DNA of 49,201 nucleotides from Phycisphaera mikurensis NBRC 102666 (GTDB lineage Bacteria > Planctomycetota > Phycisphaerae > Phycisphaerales > SM1A02), in NCBI GenBank assembly GCA_945890745.1, contig CAMDCW010000002.1, positions 1 to 49,201 on the forward strand, in the 5' to 3' direction. Numbering within the stretch: position 1 is the first letter of the stretch; each line of letters opens with the position of its first letter. Made by a program: the position numbers and the translations under genes. The notes below the pieces were generated by a model. It was given only the letters and a program-made list of their open reading frames with translations, was not told where the DNA came from and did no database searches. Below are positions 29,959 through 36,406 of this stretch, piece after piece.

Positions 29959-32472
29959 TTAGCCGCCGCACGCCCCCCAGCCCATCAGGACGAGACCAAG
30001 ATCCATTCCATCGACGGCGCCGTCGCGGTTCACATCTCCCGTGAGGCCGGTGCCGCTTTGACCCCACTGCATCAACAGGATGCCCAGATCCGAACCGTCG
30101 ATAAAGCCGTCCACCACGATGTCGCCGACGCACCGGCACGTATCAGGGATGCCATCGTGGTCCATGTCGAGGGATGGATCCGCTGCGATCGCGCATGAGT
30201 CAATCCGCCCATCGCCGTCACAATCCGGAGGCGCACTCACGACTGTGAAGTCAGCATCGAAAGACTGAAGTTGCATCCGGCAGTCAGCGGCTCGACCCGC
30301 GGCACCGATCGCCGCCAACGTGTAACCGTTGGGCTGCGGCAGTTCTGGATGATCAAATGGCGCGCTTTCGTTACGGACACGTTCATCCGTCAGCGTCTTC
30401 ATGAACGCAACGACCGCGTCAATGTCCGGCTCCGAAAGGTCCAGTGCGAACATCTCCGGTGTGAGATCAACAAGGTTCGCCTCATGGAAGTCGCCGCCGC
30501 GATTGTAGAACTCCATCACCTGTCGCAGCGTGGATTGGCCACCATTATGGAAGTACGGTCCGGTCAATTCGATATTGCGTAGCGTTGGTGTCTTGAACGC
30601 TCCATCCACCTGAGCGTGGATATTTGCTGGAACAACTGGCACATCGGTTGGTGCATCAGGAATCGGGAGGCCTTGTTGTATCCGTCGCGTGTAGGAAAGC
30701 GGAACCCCACCAGCCTGCAAGCCGCCAACCCCAAGATCCTCCGCGGTTGGTCGAACGCCGATGTTGTAGAACCCAAGGTCATAGGCTCCCGAGGCGTGCA
30801 CCTCAGTAACCGCACGGACGATGCCGTTCACCCTGACTTCATAAAGACCCTCGCGGAATCCCATGATGCGGACGAACATCGATGTGCCGCATGAGCCGTT
30901 CGGCAACACTCGACGGCGCACGGACGCCGAGAAGATGGCCTCCCGCTCTTGAACTACAACGGCCGCCGTGCGAGCGACATCAGTCGGACAGCCCAGTGGC
31001 GTCAAGTCCGGGAGCGTCACACTTGCCTCAAGGATCAACTCAGCACCCTCGGCGCCCTCTGGCGGCACAGTGTGGAACAATTCAATGTTCGCGTTGTCCA
31101 GGGTGAAGTTCAATGGCAGCGCAGCAGGAGCCTCCTCAACAGGGTGATCCGCGAAGACCACTTGCGCAACCTGCGCCACAGCCGCTGATGGCATGAGCTC
31201 AACCACCGAGGTGCCGGGAACTTGGTCGATGAATGTCCAGGTTGCGCTGGAGAATGCGGCACTCGTATGACAGGCGATGCAGTTACCAACAGGAACGCCA
31301 GTCAGCGTCCCATGGTTGGAAAATATGTCTAAACCACGTCGCTCTTGCGGCGTAAGTAGACCTGCCGCATCGCCACCCACGGGACCGCCGGCAGCAGCCC
31401 AACGGTCATAACGCGAGTCATCAGAGATAAGCGTTGCCTCGTACATTTGGATGGCTATGCCAAAGAACAGACTGAAGTTCGCCTCTACCTGCGGAATGCC
31501 ATCGGGGGTTGGCAGGGTCGTCCGCCACTGCGGCAAGAATGCCGCGTCGATCAGTTCACGGTAGGTATTGAACAACCCCATGCCATCAGGCATTGCCAAT
31601 GCACCAAGAACTGAGTCAGAATGCGATACGCGTTGTGATGCCAGTGCGCGCTGGTCCAGCAACCGGCGCGCGAGCGTCGACAACACCTTGCCCGAACAAC
31701 TCATCTCCACCGAACTGACTACGGGGCCGACCGCCTGCGAGGCGAGCGATCCCATCTCCAATAGCACGGGCACCGGTTCAAGGGCGTTCGTTCCGTTGAT
31801 CTGGCGCCAGACCCGCGCGGTTGGATCGAGCGGCCCGAGCGCATTCACGCCGTTGAACTGCGCATTGGCTCGACCGTCCCAAAAATTACGCACATTGAGT
31901 ACCGCATTGATGACTGATGGAGAATTGCGACCAGTGACCTGGCGCACGTTTCCTTCGGCACCGTGGAACACCGGATCGGTCGTATCGTCGCAGAGCTCCA
32001 CAAGGTTGCCCGATGCAAGCTCGCGGTACGCACGCTTGAGCACGCCCTGCGAACCAACCACGTCGTCGATATCACGAAGCCGCGCGCCGAATCGCGAGCG
32101 TGGATCCTCAAAGACCAACGTCGGGAAAAAGTCGCCACCCTTCGTCTGTCCAGGCAGGATGCCCGCATCGAATGTTCCGTTGGCGCCCGGATGCAATGCG
32201 TTGGTACGTCGGGGGTCGACGCCCGCATGCCCGTGGCACGAGGCACAGGCAGTCTGACCGTCACTGCCAAGGTTGGTATCCCAGAAGAGTGACTTACCCA
32301 GCGCAATCGCTGCCGATCGGCTGCGGACATACTCCAGGATGGTTGGAGGCTCAGGAACCGCCAGACCGCGCAGGCTTGGAGGGTAATCAGGGACCTGCGC
32401 AACCGTGGTTCTCGCTGCGAGAGCGAGAACCACGGCACTGATAGCGCCCGAAATAACGAATTGCTTGAACAT
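29959..32472 (-). CDS. di-haem cytochrome c peroxidase/MauG-like protein with dockerin-like tail
   Basis: This exported di-haem protein of about 837 residues belongs to the bacterial cytochrome c peroxidase/MauG superfamily. A signal peptide (AVVLALAARTTVAQ) is followed by haem site CASCH (about 77-81), the NSPSVINAVLNVRNFWDGRA block, haem site CIACH (about 399-403), and TLRNIELTGPYFHNGGQSTLRQVMEFYNRGGDF. Between haem 2 and that last block are about 200 residues with a beta-domain, where canonical peroxidases have only a short linker. The C-terminus has calcium-type repeats (DCDGDGRIDSCAI, DMDHDGIPDTCRC) and two dockerin-like motifs (GFIDGSDLGILLMQWG, DVNRDGAVDGMDLGLVLMGWG). The activity, peroxidase or oxidative maturation, is unknown. 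Confidence 0.88.
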   Translation of the reverse strand: MFKQFVISGAISAVVLALAARTTVAQVPDYPPSLRGLAVPEPPTILEYVRSRSAAIALGKSLFWDTNLGSDGQTACASCHGHAGVDPRRTNALHPGANGTFDAGILPGQTKGGDFFPTLVFEDPRSRFGARLRDIDDVVGSQGVLKRAYRELASGNLVELCDDTTDPVFHGAEGNVRQVTGRNSPSVINAVLNVRNFWDGRANAQFNGVNALGPLDPTARVWRQINGTNALEPVPVLLEMGSLASQAVGPVVSSVEMSCSGKVLSTLARRLLDQRALASQRVSHSDSVLGALAMPDGMGLFNTYRELIDAAFLPQWRTTLPTPDGIPQVEANFSLFFGIAIQMYEATLISDDSRYDRWAAAGGPVGGDAAGLLTPQERRGLDIFSNHGTLTGVPVGNCIACHTSAAFSSATWTFIDQVPGTSVVELMPSAAVAQVAQVVFADHPVEEAPAALPLNFTLDNANIELFHTVPPEGAEGAELILEASVTLPDLTPLGCPTDVARTAAVVVQEREAIFSASVRRRVLPNGSCGTSMFVRIMGFREGLYEVRVNGIVRAVTEVHASGAYDLGFYNIGVRPTAEDLGVGGLQAGGVPLSYTRRIQQGLPIPDAPTDVPVVPANIHAQVDGAFKTPTLRNIELTGPYFHNGGQSTLRQVMEFYNRGGDFHEANLVDLTPEMFALDLSEPDIDAVVAFMKTLTDERVRNESAPFDHPELPQPNGYTLAAIGAAGRAADCRMQLQSFDADFTVVSAPPDCDGDGRIDSCAIAADPSLDMDHDGIPDTCRCVGDIVVDGFIDGSDLGILLMQWGQSGTGLTGDVNRDGAVDGMDLGLVLMGWGACGG

Positions 32473-32537
32473 CATGAGCTAAACCCAAACGAAGGGGTGA
32501 ACAAATCAAAGAAGAAGTGTAGGCAGGTAAACAATGA

Positions 32538-33341
32538 TCAACAAACGGACCGGCGCCGATGCGCTCCTGACAGCAGACCAGAGATCGCAAGAAGCGCGAC
32601 TGCTCCTGGCGCGGGGACAATCTGCAAGGAGAATGTCTTCTGGTCAGCCGTGCCGTTGCCTCGACCGATAGTCGCGCCCATCTTCCAGTCAAGATTGAGT
32701 TCGCTCATGTGAAGTTGTGCCACCATGATGCCCAATGTTCCTGCAGCAGCGTCCGGCGTTGAACTGGCTACCCGGTTTGTCAGCGATGCAAGGCTGACGG
32801 CGTCTGCTGCGGATCCCGCCAAGTAGAACCCTGCTGTGTCTGGCACGGAGTGCGTGTTCGGATTGACGAATTCGCTATTGGTGAAAGAACCTGAGACGAC
32901 ACTGAAACTGTTGGCGGTTTTAGACGTGCCGGCGAGGGTTGTGTAGGTCACGTTCCACGTCGGATCACCGATGGTCGCGCTGTCCGCAAGCCAATCGACA
33001 CCATCGAGTGTTGAACTGATCGTCAGGAAGCTATCCTCGGAAGTCCAGTTTTGGAACTCCGTGGCAGCGAAGACGCTTTGGGTACCAGATCCCTGAAGGA
33101 ATCCACCCGTGGAAGTGGTTTGAATGTAGCCAGCGTTCGGCGATTTCAGGTTTGAGCCGTAAACGTTATAAAGTTTGTCGGACGCGCTACTCGTGACGGC
33201 GAAGACGTTGACGAGGTAGCCGCCGTTGGTGGCCGAACGCACGTTGGCGGTCCAGCCCAGGAAGTCAGCACTTGCGGATCCGGCGATCAGTCCGATGGCG
33301 AGGGGTGCAGCGAGCCGCGAAACAAAGGTGGGGGTAAACAT
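32538..33341 (-). CDS. secreted protein with PEP-CTERM-like tail, first gene of the redox block
   Basis: This 267-residue exported protein has a signal peptide (LAAPLAIGLIAGSASA) and a beta-rich body. It opens with FLGWTANVRSATNGGYLVNVFAVT and contains STLDGVDWLADSATIGDPTW and GTLGIMVAQLHMSE, segments I recall from planctomycete PEP-CTERM proteins of unknown function. The tail is VPAPGAVALLAISGLLSGAHRRR with a short end (SVC). ATG 33341 has AAGGAGTTGATTC upstream, a strong ribosome-binding site, and is preferred over the long open frame to 33449. The peroxidase gene starts 65 bp downstream, so both could be one transcript. Paired palindromes lie 142-173 bp upstream of the start. Confidence 0.84.
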   Translation of the reverse strand: MFTPTFVSRLAAPLAIGLIAGSASADFLGWTANVRSATNGGYLVNVFAVTSSASDKLYNVYGSNLKSPNAGYIQTTSTGGFLQGSGTQSVFAATEFQNWTSEDSFLTISSTLDGVDWLADSATIGDPTWNVTYTTLAGTSKTANSFSVVSGSFTNSEFVNPNTHSVPDTAGFYLAGSAADAVSLASLTNRVASSTPDAAAGTLGIMVAQLHMSELNLDWKMGATIGRGNGTADQKTFSLQIVPAPGAVALLAISGLLSGAHRRRSVC

Positions 33342-33434
33342 ATGAATCAACTCCTTTGACGGGTGGCAGGAACACTCCGCTCCACGGCACACGTCAACAC
33401 ACAACCGAACCCGTCGGCGAGCGGCCCATTTCCC

Positions 33435-33460
33435 ACGCGCAGAGAACAACTGCTGCGCGT
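33435..33460. repeat. 8-bp hairpin in the leader of a PEP-CTERM-like gene
   Basis: ACGCGCAG (33435-33442) pairs with CTGCGCGT (33453-33460) around a 10-nt loop. It lies about 95 bp before the start codon at 33341, between the paired palindromes and the gene. Role unknown. Confidence 0.4.
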
Positions 33461-33482
33461 CTGATTCTCCGTCATCCGGGGC

Positions 33483-33513
33483 TTCTCTGAAGAACTTTGA
33501 TTTCTCCGGAGAA
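33483..33513. promoter_or_regulatory. paired 12-bp palindromes, candidate operator, copy 2
   Basis: TTCTCTGAAGAA (33483-33494) and TTCTCCGGAGAA (33502-33513) again start 19 bp apart, and AACGTAATC follows 20 bp further on. The second is a perfect palindrome. The distance to the minus-strand start codon at 33341 (about 142 bp) nearly equals that of copy 1 to its gene (about 149 bp). Confidence 0.68.
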
Positions 33514-33675
33514 ACTCTGATGACACCTAAGCAAACGTAATCCGCACCACCAACCCCTCACGGGTTGGCCTCAAAAGCTGCATTTGTGTCCTATAACTGG
33601 GTCTGCAGAGGAATTTCGCCCTGATAACCCCAGTTATCGAACGAAACATCACCATGTGAGCCTCAAGCACATCAA

Positions 33676-33704
33676 TTGCCGGAGACTGGGGTTGGTGCTA
33701 TAGT
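33676..33704 (+). promoter_or_regulatory. sigma70-type promoter of the arsR-carbonic anhydrase-SulP operon
   Basis: TTGCCG and TATAGT are separated by exactly 17 bp, four and five matches to the consensus boxes. Transcription would start near 33711, at the edge of the inverted repeat at 33710-33743. Confidence 0.75.
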
Positions 33705-33709
33705 CTAGA

Positions 33710-33743
33710 CATTCAAATATTCAGAATATTGAATATGTGAATG
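33710..33743. promoter_or_regulatory. ArsR-type operator at the transcription start
   Basis: The arms CATTCAAATATTC (33710-33722) and GAATATGTGAATG (33731-33743) pair at 12 of 13 positions around 8 bp. ArsR/SmtB sites are AT-rich inverted repeats of similar form. Its position directly at the predicted +1 of the arsR gene is what autorepression needs. Confidence 0.72.
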
Positions 33744-33773
33744 TGTACTGCTTACTGCAAAGGACACCGCTCC

Positions 33774-34136
33774 GTGCCATTCCGAACCATTGCTAGCCGA
33801 GAACTTGCCGAGGTACTTGCTGTCCTTGGTCACCCATGTCGGCTGCGAATCATCGAAGAAATTGGTAGCGGCGAGCGCGACGTGGCAACGCTTGCAGAAC
33901 TCCTTGGCATATCGCACTCCGGGACGTCGCAGCACCTCTCGCATCTGCGCGCGCATCGCTTGGTCACCGAAAGGCGCGAAGGGCGGCGTGTGTTCTACAA
34001 GCTTGCCAACCCTGCCCTTTCAAAGTGGTTGCTCGCTGGCCTCGAGGTCCTTGAGAAAGACGCTGAATCATCACAAGTGATCAAGGTCAGCCTGCGGCGC
34101 GCGCGCGTGGCCTGGTCAAAGTCCCGAACTCCATAA
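33774..34136 (+). CDS. ArsR-family winged-helix regulator
   Basis: This is a small dimeric repressor. The winged-helix domain is clear: SRELAEVLAVLGHPCRLRIIEEIGSGERDV, then TLAELLGISHSGTSQHLSHLRAHRLVTERREGRRVFYKL. The metal-binding CxC pattern of classical ArsR is absent, so the inducer may be another metal, a redox change or a metabolite. I choose GTG 33774 because AAAGGA stands 9 bp upstream. An ATG at 33741 in the same frame would add eleven residues (with C2 and C6), but it has no ribosome-binding site and overlaps the operator. Carbonic anhydrase follows 40 bp later, then a SulP transporter, so the regulator probably controls inorganic carbon uptake. Confidence 0.9.
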   Translation: MPFRTIASRELAEVLAVLGHPCRLRIIEEIGSGERDVATLAELLGISHSGTSQHLSHLRAHRLVTERREGRRVFYKLANPALSKWLLAGLEVLEKDAESSQVIKVSLRRARVAWSKSRTP

Positions 34137-34176
34137 CGATTACCAATATCCATTCACCATTTTTTAGAGGATTCAC

Positions 34177-34845
34177 ATGCAAAAGCTCATCAACGGCATC
34201 CACCACTTCCAAGAGTCAATCTTTGGATCGCAGCGGGAACTCTTTGAACGCCTCGCGCACGGCCAGTCGCCCGAGACGCTCTTTATCACCTGTTCCGACT
34301 CGCGCATCAACCCCAATCTGATCACGCAGACGGAACCGGGTGAACTATTCATCCTTCGCAACGCTGGCAACATTGTGCCGCCACATGGCGCATCAAACGG
34401 CGGCGAGGCGGCCACGATTGAGTTTGCAGTAGCCGGCCTCGGCGTGCGCGACATCATCATTTGCGGCCATTCACACTGCGGCGCCATGAAGGGGCTACTT
34501 GACGAGACGTTGGTGGCGGATACACCGGCGGTACGTCAGTGGCTCACGCACGCGGACGCGGCACGACGCACAGTGCAGGAGAACTACGCCGATCTTGAAG
34601 GTGCGCCGCGTATCTCCGCATGCGTTCAGGAAAACGTACTGACACAGTTAGAGAACCTCCGAACGCACCCGTCGGTTGCAGCCCGACTGGCGCGCGGCCA
34701 ACTCAACGTGCATGGCTGGGTCTACAAGATCGAGACCGGGCAGGTCTTTGCATACGACCCGGTCATTGGGCAGTTCGCCGCGCTCACCCAAGCATCGATC
34801 CCAGCACCTTCAACGCCGAAGCGCCACCTCACCGTCTCCATTTGA
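34177..34845 (+). CDS. beta-carbonic anhydrase
   Basis: It interconverts CO2 and bicarbonate with a zinc ion. The zinc ligands and the Asp/Arg pair are visible: [10 protein letters not shown] (C39, D41, R43) and [11 protein letters not shown] (H98, C101). [14 protein letters not shown] and [10 protein letters not shown] are further family blocks. The 222 residues are standard, and there is no signal peptide, so it is cytoplasmic. It lies between the ArsR gene (40 bp) and a SulP transporter (10 bp) on one strand, an arrangement that would hydrate CO2 or use bicarbonate brought in by the transporter. AGAGGATTCAC upstream is an acceptable ribosome-binding site. Confidence 0.96.
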   Translation: MQKLINGIHHFQESIFGSQRELFERLAHGQSPETLFITCSDSRINPNLITQTEPGELFILRNAGNIVPPHGASNGGEAATIEFAVAGLGVRDIIICGHSHCGAMKGLLDETLVADTPAVRQWLTHADAARRTVQENYADLEGAPRISACVQENVLTQLENLRTHPSVAARLARGQLNVHGWVYKIETGQVFAYDPVIGQFAALTQASIPAPSTPKRHLTVSI

Positions 34846-34855
34846 ACGAACCCTC

Positions 34856-36406
34856 ATGACAAGTACACAAGCAACCTGGCCTTCCTGGCGCTCCTGCCTA
34901 GGTGCAGATGCCCTCGCTTCCGTGGTGGTGTTCCTGGTAGCGCTACCCCTGTGCATGGGCGTGGCGATTGCCTCCGGGCTACCGCCCGCAGCGGGACTCG
35001 TCACAGGGATTGTTGGCGGCATCGTGGTGGGAGCAATCGCGGGCTCGCCACTGCAGGTCAGTGGACCGGCCGCGGGGCTGGCGGTCATGGTGTGGCAATT
35101 GGTGCAGGAGTTTGGAGTAGCGACGCTCGGGATCATTGTTCTCCTGGCTGGCGTTGTGCAAATCGCGGCCGGGTTGTTCCGCGTGGGGCAAGTGTTTCGC
35201 GCGGTATCGCCGGCGGTCATCCATGGAATGCTCGCCGGTATCGGCGTACTGATCTTTGCTTCGCAATTCCATGTGATGCTTGATGACTCCCCCAAGGGCT
35301 CAGGGCTGCAGAACCTCATCTCCATTCCCGCGGCGATCAAGGCCGGCTTGGTGCCGGTCGACGGTTCGTTCCAGCATCAAGCAGCGATTGTCGGCGTGAT
35401 CACTATTGTGACCGTGCTGCTCTGGGTGCGATTTGCGCCCAAGCGGCTACGTCTGGTGCCAGCGCCGCTTGTCGGCGTGATCGCGGGTGTGGCGGCGGCG
35501 CATTCCATGTCCTTCGGCGTGAAGTTCGTCAACGTCCCGGACGACCTGCTTGCCACTCTCCAGTTCCCCACCATGGAGAGCCTCGGCTCCGCACTGAATC
35601 CGGCGGTACTGAAGGCCGCTGTTGCCGTCGCCATCATTGCCAGTGCTGAAACGCTCTTGTGCGCAACTGCGATCGACCAACGACATGATGGACCGCGCAC
35701 CAATTACGACCGTGAGCTCGTTGCCCAAGGTGTCGGCAATTCCATCTGCGGTGTTCTTGGTTCGCTGCCGATGACGGGCGTCATTGTGCGCTCTTCTGCC
35801 AATGTTGAGGCGGGAGCCCGAACGCGCACGAGTGCCATCCTGCACGGCGTGTGGATTCTGGTGCTGGTGATGGCGGCGCCTTCGGTACTGGAAGCGATTC
35901 CGGTCTCCGCGCTCGCCGCCATTCTTGTATTCACCGGATACAAGCTCGTCAATCCAACGCAAGCCAAGGCGCTGTGGAAGCAAGGACGCGCTGAGTTTGG
36001 GATATTTGCGTTGACGCTGGTGGGAATCGTGGGCATCGACCTACTCACCGGTGTCGCCTTGGGTGTTGCGGCATCGTTTATCAAGCTGGTCTACACGTTT
36101 ACGCACCTGCGGATCCGCAAGGACGTGCGTGGAGAAACGGTCCACCTGCACCTTGATGGTGCAGCAACATTCTTGCGTCTGCCTGCCCTCGCTGCGGCGC
36201 TTGAATCGATTCCGCGCTCATCAGAACTGCACGTGCACGTGGAGCGCCTCACCCATGTTGACCATGCGGCACTTGAGGTGATCATGGGATGGGAACGCCA
36301 AGCCACGCGAGCTGGTGGCAAGCTTGTCATGGAGTGGGACGAAGTGCACACGCTCTACAAACGAGCGCGTCCAATACCCGAGCTCGCTGTGGCAGCGGTC
36401 AATTAG
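34856..36406 (+). CDS. SulP-family transporter with C-terminal STAS domain (bicarbonate type)
   Basis: This inner-membrane SulP permease has 516 residues. The signature blocks are ADALASVVVFLVALPLCMGVAIASG, GIVGGIVVGAIAGSPLQVSGPAAGL and LGSLPMTGVIVRSSANVEAGA. The C-terminal part (KDVRGETVHLHLDGAATFLRLPALAAALESIPRSSELHVHVE) is a short STAS domain. The start is ATG 34856; the open frame reaches back to 34676, but there it only overlaps carbonic anhydrase in another frame. Its place 10 bp behind carbonic anhydrase makes bicarbonate the likely substrate. The stop codon interleaves with that of the convergent fusion gene (TTAG at 36403-36406). Confidence 0.92.
   Translation: MTSTQATWPSWRSCLGADALASVVVFLVALPLCMGVAIASGLPPAAGLVTGIVGGIVVGAIAGSPLQVSGPAAGLAVMVWQLVQEFGVATLGIIVLLAGVVQIAAGLFRVGQVFRAVSPAVIHGMLAGIGVLIFASQFHVMLDDSPKGSGLQNLISIPAAIKAGLVPVDGSFQHQAAIVGVITIVTVLLWVRFAPKRLRLVPAPLVGVIAGVAAAHSMSFGVKFVNVPDDLLATLQFPTMESLGSALNPAVLKAAVAVAIIASAETLLCATAIDQRHDGPRTNYDRELVAQGVGNSICGVLGSLPMTGVIVRSSANVEAGARTRTSAILHGVWILVLVMAAPSVLEAIPVSALAAILVFTGYKLVNPTQAKALWKQGRAEFGIFALTLVGIVGIDLLTGVALGVAASFIKLVYTFTHLRIRKDVRGETVHLHLDGAATFLRLPALAAALESIPRSSELHVHVERLTHVDHAALEVIMGWERQATRAGGKLVMEWDEVHTLYKRARPIPELAVAAVN

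Larger units (their letters stand above)
33342..33773. other. divergent regulatory region between the redox block and the carbon module
   Basis: 432 bp without a gene. In order it holds a hairpin at 33435-33460, the paired palindromes at 33483-33513, a sigma70-type promoter at 33676-33704 and the ArsR operator at 33710-33743. It therefore controls transcription in both directions. The stretch 33540-33670 shows nothing I can name. Confidence 0.7.

Noticed and set aside
34676-34855. Longer N-terminus for the second SulP gene
   Set aside because: The extra residues overlap the carbonic anhydrase gene in another frame and do not resemble the family; ATG 34856 gives the normal start.
36403-36406. 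Possible frameshift or read-through joining the two SulP genes
   Set aside because: They converge, and the four-base TTAG simply holds both stop codons. Each gene is complete.
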